A DNA stretch of 64,000 nucleotides, taken from Omphiscola glabra (taxonomy: Eukaryota; Mollusca; Gastropoda; Lymnaeidae). The translations under genes and the position numbers were made by a program. The stretch lies in contig OZ024809.1 in NCBI GenBank assembly GCA_964017045.1, positions 12,158,307-12,222,306 of the forward strand, given 5' to 3'. The notes under the pieces were generated by a model. The model ran no database searches. It was given only the letters and a program-made list of their open reading frames with translations, and was not told the DNA's origin. Below, in pieces: positions 12,101-20,989 of the stretch; the stretch's first letter is position 1, and each line of letters begins with the position of its first letter.

Positions 12101-12956
12101 CAAGCCTCAAAAGGAGGCTGGACTTCTCTGTGAAAGAGACTGAGATTTCTGGTGGGAATGGAAAGATGGTGCTGGCCCGATGGCGGGATTCACCTTTTCT
12201 TCTGCACCCTGCAACTCGGTTTTCTTAATAAAGTGCTCTGAAAATCTTTGGACAGCTTCTTAAAGTCGGTATGATAACGTGTCATCTTTTGGAAAGCAAG
12301 GAGACCTCCAAAAATAGAGAGTAAGCTGTCAGGATCTTTTTCTTCTTCTGACTTTCGTGCTCAGCAATGCCCTGCAGGACCTTTTGAAAGCTGCAGGACC
12401 TTATGAAAGCTGAAAGACCATATGAAAGCTGCAGGACCTTATGAAAGCTGCAGGAACTAATGAAAGCTGCAGGACCTTATGAAAGCTGCAGGACCTTATG
12501 AAAGCTGCAGGAACTTATGAAAGCTGCAGGACCTTATGAAAGCTGCAGGACATTATGAAAGCTGCTGTAGCTTTGGGTTACTCCCTCAGGGGCGTCGGTC
12601 TTTGCTCGCACCACACCGATATTTGAGCATAACTCCTGAACGGCGGGTGGATGCCGAGACATAGTTGCTCAGTGCTTGTGCACGCTCAGAAAGTGCGATT
12701 GCTCTTTTTCTACAGCACACTCACCAGCGTAACTGAATGGGCGTGTGCTGCTCACCTAATGCTGCGATGTTGTGCCGTACTGTCAAAAGATGTCATCTCA
12801 GATTTTCACCGCCGCTGTCGCCTGAAGTCAGCAGTCGCTCATTACCGCACCAACTCCCTGCTTCCTGCGCTCTATGGCGGCAGCGTTAGGATAGAAGCAG
12901 AAGTAAACATGGGTTAACGAGTCAATAGACTTTGTTTATTCAAAATAGAAAAAAAA

Positions 12957-13030
<74 letters not shown>

Positions 13031-13707
13031 TATATAGCAGTGTAAAGGAAGAAAAAAAAATAGAAAAAATCGAGAGGCATAAATAAGTATTGCCAGACAC
13101 AGCTTGTGGAGTTGTATCAAAATTGTGTTCATCAAAAGTGTGTCTTAAGCTATATAGTTTCACTGTGGGTAGGGCTTGTTTGCATCTGGGTGTCGGCTAG
13201 TTTGTCTGTGGTTGTGGCTAGTTCACGGTTACGCTTAGCTGCAATGGGTGAGAAATTAAATGAGAACAAGCATAAATTGTTATTTTCTTTTGTTTCCTAA
13301 TCAGTATTGAAAAATTAAAATGACTTGGCCAGATACTTTGACTTTCTAAAATCATAATTAACTCAATTTTACGACTCACTTATGAAATAAATCAATGCCA
13401 TGGTTATCCTATGAAATATTTCATTGCTATGATTATCCTATGGCATATGACACATGTCAATGCTATGGTTATACTATGGCATATGCCAATGCTATGATTA
13501 TGCTATGGCATATGTCAATGCTATAATATCAACGTAACTATTTTCCTTGAATGTTCAGAATGTCCTGATGATAATGGTAATTGCTTCGAACCTGGTGATG
13601 TTTTCACATTAACCATTAAAAATACCACATACTCCAATTGTTCCTGCACCATCACGCCAGACAGTACTGTGTACACAACATGTTATACCACTTCAACAAC
13701 TGGGTAA
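9094..13707 (+). CDS. Secreted 12-cysteine VWC-like protein, four coding exons
   Basis: I assembled this from splice sites: exons 9094-9169, 10727-10843, 11534-11665 and 13559-13707. They join in phase 1 each time and total 474 bases (157 aa plus TAA). The product has a signal peptide (MLQLLTVFAAFLSTIETAS), a likely dibasic propeptide site (VKR), and a mature part with 3+4+5 cysteines over exons 2-4. The pattern of C-x3-G near the start, then FC...FC, GC and CRTWTC, resembles von Willebrand type C / single-VWC domains of small secreted invertebrate proteins. Two or three NxT/NxS sites are present. A candidate AATAAA lies at 14002. The stop overlaps a possible donor (GGGTAAAT), so a further exon is not excluded. 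The exact family is inferred; function (immunity, venom, shell or mucus) cannot be told. Confidence 0.75.
10402..10726 (+). repeat. 36-bp minisatellite made of the exon-2 splice acceptor
   Basis: Units start at about 10405, 10441, 10477, 10513, 10549, 10585, 10617, 10653 and 10689. Each unit reads GTGATTGCTATGTGA, a T-rich tract, then TATTTCAG. The true exon 2 at 10727 begins with the same GTGATTGCTATGTGA after TTGCAG. The array is therefore duplicated intron end plus the first ~15 bases of exon 2. Confidence 0.9.
10727..10843 (+). CDS. Exon 2 of secreted Cys-rich gene
   Basis: 117 bases, phase 1 to phase 1, reading (G)DCYVNGYTFKDGQ... to SLTKE. Three cysteines. Acceptor TTGCAG and donor G|GTAAGA. 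Confidence 0.78.
10857..11085. repeat. ~22-bp minisatellite in intron 2 (GATAAGGTGAAGATGTGTCA)
   Basis: About ten imperfect copies beginning a few bases after the exon-2 donor. Confidence 0.88.
11429..11506. repeat. 28-bp repeat, three copies, before exon 3
   Basis: Unit GTGAACAGTGCCTTATGCCA plus taacgct, three copies ending about 28 bases before exon 3. Confidence 0.8.
11534..11665 (+). CDS. Exon 3 of secreted Cys-rich gene
   Basis: 132 bases, phase 1 to phase 1, reading (G)CGTDNNTVCHNVNSTW... to TSVIAT. Four cysteines and an NST glycosylation sequon. Acceptor CTCACCAG, donor A|GTAAGT. Confidence 0.78.
11838..11930. repeat. Dispersed repeat with GATGAAGGC...GCC hairpin, copy 1 (relative at 39940-40042)
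   Basis: Shares GGAAATG(A/G)GTGAAACAA, CAACGAACGTGTCGGCA and AAGCCTTC(A/G)TCAGCGAAC with the later copy. On the minus strand it reads CTGATGAAGGC...GCCGACACG, a small hairpin of the type found at ends of some retroelements. Element class is not settled. Confidence 0.6.
12378..12560. repeat. 19-bp minisatellite (GGACCTTATGAAAGCTGCA)
   Basis: Nine to ten copies in intron 3 of the secreted Cys-rich gene. Confidence 0.9.
12957..13028. repeat. (AC)n(AT)n microsatellite
   Basis: A short CA block followed by ~50 bases of TA in intron 3. Confidence 0.95.
13383..13527. repeat. ~32-bp degenerate repeat (CTATGGCATATGTCAATG)
   Basis: About four to five degenerate copies ending 30 bases before exon 4. 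Confidence 0.75.
13559..13707 (+). CDS. Exon 4 (terminal) of secreted Cys-rich gene
   Basis: Acceptor TTGAATGTTCAG. It reads (K)CPDDNGNCFEPGDVF... to YTTSTTG then TAA at 13705-13707. Five cysteines (one NCSC pair) and NTT/NCS sequons. Confidence 0.72.
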
Positions 13708-13737
13708 ATGATGGACAGCCGATGTTGGACAGCAGAT

Positions 13738-13992
13738 TGTTGTGAAGATGCTCCAATCTCAACGTGAAAGTGTGGTGTTGTTATCAAGACGTGAATGTTT
13801 GATGTTGTTATCAAGACGTGAATGTTTGATGTTGTTATCAAGACCTGAAATTGTTGTGTTGTTATCATGACGTGAAAGTGTGGTGTTGCTATCATGACGT
13901 GAAAGTTTGGTGTTGTTATAATGACGTAAATGTTTGGTGTTGTTATCAAGACCTGAAAGTGTGGTGTTGTTATCATGGTGAGAGACAAAGGT
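13738..13992. repeat. ~27-bp minisatellite in the presumed 3' UTR
   Basis: Unit GTGTTGTTATCATGACGTGA with variants, about nine copies, starting 31 bases after the stop and ending just before a candidate AATAAA at 14002-14007. Confidence 0.88.
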
Positions 13993-14001
13993 TGAAACAG
14001 A

Positions 14002-14007
14002 AATAAA
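14002..14007 (+). promoter_or_regulatory. Candidate polyadenylation signal AATAAA
   Basis: The first canonical AATAAA after the stop of the secreted Cys-rich gene, 295 bases downstream. Positional argument only. Confidence 0.4.
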
Positions 14008-14094
14008 TTATCAATTGTTGGCAATTTACTTTGTTTTTTTACATTTATTTTAAAGGTGCTTTTTGGTTTTGAAAAACGTAATAGTTTCTACACA

Positions 14095-14622
14095 GAGACT
14101 GAGAGAGCTACATTGAGATCTGGCAACACTTAAGTGAGAGAGGTACATGGGGATATGTGAACAATTAAGTGAGAGAGCTACTTTGTGATCTGTTAACACT
14201 TAAATGAGAGAGTTCATAGTGATTTGTGAACACTTGGGTGAGAGAACTACATTGTGATCTGGGAACACATAAGTGAGAGAGCTACACTGTGATCTGGGAA
14301 CACTTAAGTGAAAGAGCTACATTGTGATCTGTGAACACATAAGTGAGAAAGCTACATTGTGATCTGGGAACACTTAAGTGAAAGAGCTACATTGTGATCT
14401 GTGAACACATAGTGAGAAAGCTACATTGTGATCTGGGAACACTTAAGTGAAAGAGCTACATTGTGATCTGTGAACACATAGTGAGAAAGCTACATTGTGA
14501 TCTGGGAACACTTAAGTGAAAGAGCTACATTGTGATCTGTGAACACATAGTGAGAAAGCTACATTGTGATCTGGGAACACTTAAGTGAAAGAGCTACATT
14601 GTGATCTGTGAACACTTTATTT
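14095..14622. repeat. ~34-bp minisatellite with higher-order structure
   Basis: Unit AGTGAGAGAGCTACATTGTG plus atctgtgaacact. From ~14270 two variants (ctgggaacactta / ctgtgaacacata) alternate regularly, so the last part has a ~67-bp higher-order period. Confidence 0.92.
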
Positions 14623-14624
14623 AT

Positions 14625-15165
14625 TATATATGTCCAAATGTATATGTCGGTGTGCTTGGTTTTTTTTTGGTTTCTATGTTGAATTTAGGAGAAAAAATAC
14701 ACAACATAATGTAAAGGTGGTTGGACATACAAACAGTCTCGTTTGGTGTATTAAGTTACTAGATCACAGTTTCCAGCAAATTGGACATGACCTCTCTATC
14801 GTGTAGAAGCAATGTGGCCGTGACTTGAACACGCTTAACAACACGTTAACTAGACCTTTAGAGATTAAAAATTCACCCCGGTTAACTGCATTTTACAAGC
14901 CAGGGCTCATAACAATTTTAAAAAATAAGAAAATTGTATTCTAAAAGTATAATAACACACATAGTTACATATCATAACACACATAGTTACATATATAACG
15001 AACACAGTTCGAGTTCACGCTTTTCTCAGTTTTTTAAATTTCTTCACGAAGTCCCAATATGACAGACGAGCTCAATGCAAGTCGTGTATTAATATGGTTT
15101 AAAAAAGGTTAAGTTAAAAAGTTTTTTGTTTTTTTTAAAATCCAAACCTTATTGCGACTAGCAGT
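14625..15165. other. Non-coding interval
   Basis: AT-rich; a short ACACATAGTTACATAT duplication at ~14954-14990. Nothing else seen. Confidence 0.5.
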
Positions 15166-15171
15166 GAAAAG

Positions 15172-15357
15172 TATTGAAATGCTCTGATGTTGGTAGTATT
15201 GAAATGCTCTGATGTTGGTAGTATTGAAATGCTCTGATGTTGGTAGTATTGAAATGCTCTGATGTTGGTAGTATTGAAATGCTCTGATGTTGGTAGTATT
15301 GAAATGCTCTGATGTTGGTAGTATTGAAATGCTTTGATGTTGTTAGTATTGAAATGC
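15172..15357. repeat. 25-bp minisatellite (ATTGAAATGCTCTGATGTTG)
   Basis: Seven copies, nearly identical, last one variant. Confidence 0.92.
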
Positions 15358-15465
15358 GTCTTTCATCAAGTGTCTTACAAAAACAATATGTCCGGTATTC
15401 TTGATCATCTTAGCCAGAGGCCACTTTTTTTCACGGGATGATAGAAAACATGTTTCATGGTCTTA

Positions 15466-15792
15466 AGGGATGATTTCAAACAGGCTTTCTGACCCAGTTC
15501 GGCAAGACGTCAGCGATGATATCAATCAGGCTTCACGACCCATTTCGGCAAGACGGCAGCTATGATATCGAATAGGTTTCACGACACACCTTGACAGAAT
15601 CGCGGTGATAATAGCAAACAGATTTCATGACCGACTTTGGAAGGACCGCAGGAATGATATCATTCTTCATGGCCCACTTCAGAAGGATGGCAGGAATGAT
15701 ATCTAACAGATTTCATGACTGACTTTGAGTGGACCTAAGGAATGGTATCAAATAGGCCTCATGACCGACTTCGGAAGGACCGCAGGAATTAT
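15466..15792 (-). repeat. ~46-bp minisatellite derived from the 3' end of the kelch-like gene
   Basis: On the minus strand each unit reads ATATCATTCCTGC, GTCCTTCCGAAGT, GGTCATGAAACCTGTTTG with drift, about seven units. The first unit is the real end of the 682-aa gene (NIIPAVLPKSVMRPI then TGA at 15748-15750). The array is thus tandem copies of the last ~15 codons plus stop, extending into the 3' flank. Confidence 0.85.
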
Positions 15793-17796
15793 ATTTGACC
15801 AAGTCCCAGTGTCACCAACGCTCGTGATGCTTGAAAATGATTTCGACGTTTCCTGCCAGTTCCGTTCATCAGATCTGACGGTCTTGTCTTCTCCATAGAT
15901 AAACAGTTTGTCGACGTAGGAGATGGCGCCAAAGAGTTTATAGCGGAAGTCCCACAGCGATTCGATGAAAGTCACTTTTACGATACCACCATCGTCTCGG
16001 CTGATGTCTGACAAGCAGCCGTGCTCTTGAAGGATGTACAGTGTTTTCTCCTTCCTGAAACTGACCATGTGCTGGGCTGGTCCCTCGATGTTGTCCAGCC
16101 TTGACCAAATCAGTGACCTGGTGTCAAGGCAATACACAGCTGTCCGGTCAACCCCGTTGTTGATATCTGAACAAAAGACGAGTATGTACGCGTCGAATGA
16201 ACACACGTGCTCTACGGGGTTAGCTGCTGGGAACATTGCGATATCTACTAGTGAATTATTCCCAAATCTAGGATCCAATCTCTTGACTTGTTGACTGACA
16301 CTGTTGAGCAGATAGATAAACTCATCATGGGCGACGCCAAGCCATCCGTTCCCCGTCAAGCTGGTCACCTTTTGCCACATATTTTTGGCAAACACGCAGA
16401 GGCTGCACTTGCCGTTTACAAAAGTCCCTAAGGCGTACACATCGTTGGAGTACGAGATGAGCAGCAGAGAAACGCATGAGTTCAGAAAAGGGCAGTCGGG
16501 CATCTTCATCCATTTGAAATCCTGATGGCAGGAGAGGGCATAAAATGTCCCGCCCTGTTGACCCATGACCCCAACATTCTCCACCTCACTGAAGCTCCTG
16601 TGAATGGCTGCCTTTGGAAAATGGCCGTGTCTCCGCCCGATAGATTTATAAAGTGCCGCCTGCATGACCATTTCCCTGCTTTCTTGGTAATGAATGACCA
16701 TTTTTTCGCGCGACAATTTTTCAAGACTTTCGGAACTCACAAGACATAGCCTGGTCGCTGAAAGGAGTCTGGCCAGACATTTCATTCGACCATGATTCAA
16801 ATACTCTGCCTCTCCTTCGATGATCAGAGAGGATGAACTCGATTTCTTGAAGTTTCTCCCGGGAGATGAAGGCTTGTCGATGTCCATAAGACGACAATTA
16901 ATTCTCTCTCGTTCGGGGTGACCATCGGCAACAGAAAAATCGCAATCATGTTGCTTGTACGACACAGCAATCTGTTCGCGCGGCGCGTCGGCGTGTCTTC
17001 TATCAGTAACATGTGCCTCAGCTTTATTTTTCTCGTCTGCAGGATCTGCTAATACTGACCCCTGTGAGTTTTTCACTAACAGCTTGGTCTGAAAGTTGTG
17101 GCGGTCAAGATTGACCCATTTTAAAATTGAATCAATGACGACATCCTCGGACGACACGACCAGATCTTGACTGGCCAGCATGTCCAGCAGTTCGCTTTCG
17201 GTCAGGCACAAGAACACATCCGACTTAACGGCACTCTCAAAGTTTTTTTTGATGACCTCTTGGATGTGCGATGAAATAAAAGTCGAGCAGAAATGTTTGG
17301 CGTTGGTGTAGAACTCTTTACAGTTTTCTATGGACACGTTCTGCTTGATGAACAGTTCACATTTTTCTATGACGACCGCGTTCTGAAGCTCCGAAGCCAC
17401 TTTCCAAACCGCGATGACGTTCTCACATGAGATAACTTTGGTTATAAAGTCCACGCACTCCGTATAAATGAGTTTTATTTGCAAGAGATCGGCGGCCAGC
17501 CAAATATTTAACATATTTCCCCGAGTCAGTATTTCGTTCCCGGTGTAGAGGGTATCCAGAATGGCTGCGAACGTTTCCTTGGTAACGCCCCTGAGCTTAG
17601 TTTTCTGTTTCTTCGCTTCTTTCATCCCGGACTGGAGGAGGCCACGGAAAAATCCCGAGCACGCGCCGAGTATCAGACGGTGACATTTGTAGTCCGTCGC
17701 CTCGACTTCGACAACGAAATCCTGAAGATCCTCATCGTCTCTAACTGCTGCAATACCTTCAAGGACGGCACATGCGATCTCTGGTTTTATGACCAT
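15748..17796 (-). CDS. BTB-BACK-kelch protein, 682 aa, single coding exon
   Basis: Starts MVIKPEIACA at 17796, stops at 15748. Order: BTB about 20-125 (DFVVEVEATDYKCHRLILGA, CSGFFRGLLQSGMKEA, FAAILDTLYTGNEIL), BACK about 130-240 (NVIAVWKVASELQ... FLCLTESELLDMLASQDLVV, DSILKWV), a polar linker about 245-345, then degenerate kelch-type beta repeats about 400-650 (VYALGTFVNGK, FIYLLNSVSQQVKRLDP, TLYILQEHGC, KLFIYGEDKTVRS). The family acts as a dimeric cullin-3 substrate adaptor in the cytoplasm. Kelch glycine pairs are poor, as in many mollusc expansion members. A T-rich acceptor (TTCTATTTTCTAG, exon start 17836) lies 40 bases upstream of the ATG with no intervening stop, so the true start may be in an earlier exon. 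Confidence 0.9.
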   Translation of the reverse strand: MVIKPEIACAVLEGIAAVRDDEDLQDFVVEVEATDYKCHRLILGACSGFFRGLLQSGMKEAKKQKTKLRGVTKETFAAILDTLYTGNEILTRGNMLNIWLAADLLQIKLIYTECVDFITKVISCENVIAVWKVASELQNAVVIEKCELFIKQNVSIENCKEFYTNAKHFCSTFISSHIQEVIKKNFESAVKSDVFLCLTESELLDMLASQDLVVSSEDVVIDSILKWVNLDRHNFQTKLLVKNSQGSVLADPADEKNKAEAHVTDRRHADAPREQIAVSYKQHDCDFSVADGHPERERINCRLMDIDKPSSPGRNFKKSSSSSLIIEGEAEYLNHGRMKCLARLLSATRLCLVSSESLEKLSREKMVIHYQESREMVMQAALYKSIGRRHGHFPKAAIHRSFSEVENVGVMGQQGGTFYALSCHQDFKWMKMPDCPFLNSCVSLLLISYSNDVYALGTFVNGKCSLCVFAKNMWQKVTSLTGNGWLGVAHDEFIYLLNSVSQQVKRLDPRFGNNSLVDIAMFPAANPVEHVCSFDAYILVFCSDINNGVDRTAVYCLDTRSLIWSRLDNIEGPAQHMVSFRKEKTLYILQEHGCLSDISRDDGGIVKVTFIESLWDFRYKLFGAISYVDKLFIYGEDKTVRSDERNWQETSKSFSSITSVGDTGTWSNIIPAVLPKSVMRPI

Positions 17797-17944
17797 GTCT
17801 TGGGATTTTTCTTTTTCTGAGACTGTCGCGAAGTATCTAGAAAATAGAAGGAATACATTTTGAACATTTTTTGTATATGTATGTTTTTAAGAAATAAAAC
17901 TCAAATTGCCGTTGAAATAACAGATTTTAAAATAAGTATTTTTT

Positions 17945-17947
<3 letters not shown>

Positions 17948-17994
<47 letters not shown>
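17948..17994. repeat. Poly(A) tract, ~46 bases
   Basis: Uninterrupted A run. May be a slipped microsatellite or the end of a retrocopied element; no target-site duplication was evident. Confidence 0.9.
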
Positions 17995-17998
<4 letters not shown>

Positions 17999-17999
17999 A

Positions 18000-18655
18000 T
18001 TATACCCATGACGTTTCCATGATCATATAATCCTTTAATCAACTTAAACAATAATCTAATTAAAGGCAACAATAACGAAAGGCGCCGTGAGCTACTTTTT
18101 TTTCTCGTTGCCTCGTGTTGGCGTCAAGGGCGTAGCTGGCCAGGGGTCCAGGGGATTGGTCTCCCTGCTGACTTAAAAAATATTAAAATTTTACAGAGCA
18201 GTGGGGCACAGCGTTATTTAGTGCCCAAAGGGCGTCTATCGGACACCCCCAACCCGGCGCCCCCCCCCCCCCAACCTCTGGTTGACGTTTTAAATACAAA
18301 AAAGAAATCTCGAAACAGACAAAATATGCTCCAGAGTTGAGACTAAGCTGAGGGCAAGGTTGCACACCTCTTGTATTAGTTGCTCAAATAGCTTATTCTT
18401 GTGGTCAGACCATCAATAAATAAAAGATCGTACCACTTGTAAGCTTTGGTAAAATTAATATGTATCTGTTAGTGCGTTGCATATCAGGTCTGCATAAACT
18501 ATAAGGAGCAAATCTGTTTAAAAACGTATAACTAATAATTCTCTAGATATGAATGTATGGCTGTATTGCTGTCTAGTTATAGGTAGTCATGGTGCAGTTG
18601 AAAACAGAGTAGTATCAGGTCGGAATATGATGACGTTTTGCCGTTAATGGATATG
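18000..18655. other. Non-coding interval
   Basis: A C-run at 18260-18271 and AT-rich sequence. AGGGCGTAGCTGG at ~18127 resembles one end of the hAT MITEs found later, but no partner end was seen. Confidence 0.5.
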
Positions 18656-18659
18656 AGGC

Positions 18660-19030
18660 AAGGGCGTGGGTCGTGGCAGCCCTTGCCGATGATTCTTATC
18701 ATGCAGCCTATTGGGGTACTGCTCCTAGGCAAACCGTTTCATCCCAGCTACGAACGTTAAAAATACCATCTCAACCCTTAGAAACTTCGACTGCGGGTGC
18801 TGTGAGGGCAGCACAACCAGCCGGACAGGTGTTCCTACATCGATGTTGCCTCGCCTGCATAGCCAAGCGAGTGGAGGCGTGTGGGGCTGTTTCGGTGGCA
18901 GAATGCTCCTACCGTGCCACTTCGCAGCCCGACTTGAATAAAGACTAGTGTTGGGGTGGGGGGGGGGGCTAATGTTGAAAGCCTGTTGTTGTTGTTGTTT
19001 TTTTGGGTGGGGGGAAGAAGTACGTTGGGG
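18660..19030 (+). repeat. Dispersed repeat, copy 1 (inverted relative at 52706-53025)
   Basis: Shares GCAGCAC(A/C)(A/C)C, CCGG(A/C)CAGGTGTTCCT, GCATAG and GCCGCTTCGC/GCCACTTCGC blocks, and GGGGAAGACTTCATGAGCT, with the minus strand of 52706-53025. Both are probably 5' or 3' parts of one retroelement family. A 91-codon open frame inside copy 1 is not conserved in copy 2. Confidence 0.6.
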
Positions 19031-19032
19031 AA

Positions 19033-19118
19033 GACTTCATGAGCTCTGGCTCCATCAGCTCTGGCTCCATGAGCTCTGGCTCCATGAGCTCTGGCTCCAT
19101 GAGCTCTGGCTCCATAGT
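19033..19118. repeat. 15-bp minisatellite (CATGAGCTCTGGCTC)
   Basis: About five to six copies arising from the end of the dispersed repeat (ACTTCATGAGCT...). Confidence 0.9.
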
Positions 19119-19134
19119 TTGCTGTTTTTCTTAA

Positions 19135-19755
19135 GTGTTTACCTTTGTTTTTAGTTAAAGGTGGTGAAGCCGTAAAAAAAATTTAAAAAATTGTTTGAAC
19201 TGTATTATGTGTCTTGAATATGTGCCCACACAAAACATCCCAGATGTTAGCTCTAATTGGGATTCTCATAAAGTGCGCTACTTTAATCCTTGCTTTGTCC
19301 AGTAACATTAGTAGAAAAGGGAGTTCTCGCGTTGCCTTTCTTTTTGGAAAATGCGTCGCAAATTAAATCCGTAAAGGCATAATTAGATGCAGAAAACTAC
19401 AAAAGATAAGTGTAATTCTCTCCAAATAAAAGATATTCTCTAAAAAAAAAAAAGGGGATATTATTCATTGGTGAACTCTCAATTTGAATGAAAATCATGC
19501 GTTTTTTTATTTTTAAAAAAAATAGAATTAGATGTAATCATTATTTCGAAAAAAAACGAAAATAAATAGTTATATTTTAGAAATATTTGAAGAATAAAAT
19601 TGTATTAAATTGATTTTCCAGCTGTCATATTTCATGTAAAAAAATATATTTTTTTACAGGTTTTTCATAAAACCATTTTGAACATAAAAAAAGATATAAT
19701 AAGTTTGATTTTGAGGTTAGAAGTTTTCTGTTAAAACACACCCGCCACTATTTTT
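19135..19755. other. AT-rich non-coding interval
   Basis: Nothing recognised. Confidence 0.5.
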
Positions 19756-19759
19756 AACG

Positions 19760-19850
19760 GTCTATAACCAGTCTGATAACCAGTCTGATAACCAGTCTGA
19801 TAACCAGTCTGATAACCAGTCTGATAACCAGTCTGATAACAGTCTGATAC
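19760..19850. repeat. 12-bp repeat (GATAACCAGTCT)
   Basis: Seven to eight copies, last one truncated. Confidence 0.92.
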
Positions 19851-19854
19851 AAAA

Positions 19855-20900
19855 ATAGATGTAAATTAAATCACGTAAATGTAATTCTTTCAATTTAACA
19901 TTCAACTATCGACGAGCATTCCAGTTTAATTCTACAAACTTCTCATCTTTGTCACTTACACCCCGGTGGCCAGGACCCGATTCTCTGCCGTTGTCTTTTA
20001 TTGACAGATGCACGTTGTCTCGGACAAGTCAAATATTGACAGCATTCTTTTTTTTTTTTTTAAATGAACTTCTTGTAATCAAGACAACTTACACATAATG
20101 TGTACAGCATGTAATCAGCTTAAACCCGTACACAAGTCAAGTTTAGGTTTCTTGGCCAGGGCCTGATTGAACTTTTTATTGTTTCGTGAACTGATTTAAG
20201 ATAAGATAAGATTCTTTTATTGATAAAAAAAACGGAAATGTTTTTGATTACATTGTACATATACGTTTTCAGCACGTAAATAAATAAAAAAAATTTAAAG
20301 TCCACATTTTCCAACTAAAACAATCTGAACGCAAGACATCTACATTAAATTATTTCGCTAGTGTTAAAAAAACAGCCATTCAGTGAACTCCCTAAGTCAT
20401 AATAGGGACTTAATTAGTTCTCATTTAGATTTTGTGACATCTGGGGGAGCACCCTGGTAAATTCCTACAGATTGGGGAACAAACGAATTTTTATATCTTT
20501 CATTTCTCGCCATAAGAGAAAGAATTCTGTGATGAAGAGGGTGGCATGTATCATCCAAAATTTGTTTAGTTTTACAATACCATCTTTCTTCAAATAGTTC
20601 TACATGTGAAGGATGTTTAGTTTGTTTAGATCAGCCTGTTCAATCGGTGTTTGATATCAGACGATGAATTCCCACACCAGCAGGTAATACAGAAATTAAC
20701 TATGCATCCGATTGTTGACCTTTAGGATAAGTTAATAACATGTTTGTTGAAGCCGAAATTGTACAGTTTTTTTTAAATAAACGATGCTGCTGGCTTGCCG
20801 TCCATGGCTTGATATGTGGATAGTTATTGAATGGGGGAAGTCAGTGTGAATTTGTTTTGTGTTGTTTGATTGATGTGTTTTTGCTTTTGGGTTAATGATT
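19855..20900. other. AT-rich non-coding interval
   Basis: Contains GATAAGATAAGATTCTTTTA (20201-20221), a motif often seen near LINE 3' tails. No coding remnant recognised. Confidence 0.4.
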
Positions 20901-20904
20901 GCGT

Positions 20905-20985
20905 TTGTTAGGTTGTATGTACAGTGTGGTGAGCCCAGCCCAAGGCTGGGGCAACGCGCTATATAAAACTACTCTTACTACTACT
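20905..20985 (+). mobile_element. Candidate LINE/SINE 3' tail
   Basis: GCCCAAGGCTGGGGCAACGC, then GCTATATAAAACTACTCTTA and an (ACT)n tail. A short hairpin plus GCGCTATATAAA before a trinucleotide tail is typical of non-LTR retroelement 3' ends. No coding part was seen upstream. Confidence 0.45.
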
Positions 20986-20989
20986 ATCT

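Noticed and set aside
12651..12917. 88-codon frame in intron 3 of the secreted gene
   Set aside because: No recognisable domain, splice sites or repeat affiliation; too short to support.
16034..17012. Short frames inside the kelch-like gene on both strands
   Set aside because: They overlap a well-supported 682-codon gene in other frames and show no domain.
18122..18250. Possible further GCGTAGC-type MITE
   Set aside because: Only one end resembles the family; no matching inverted end or target-site duplication was found.
18673..18948. 91-codon frame (MAALADDSYHAAYW...)
   Set aside because: Lies in a dispersed repeat; the frame is not kept in the related copy at 52706-53025.
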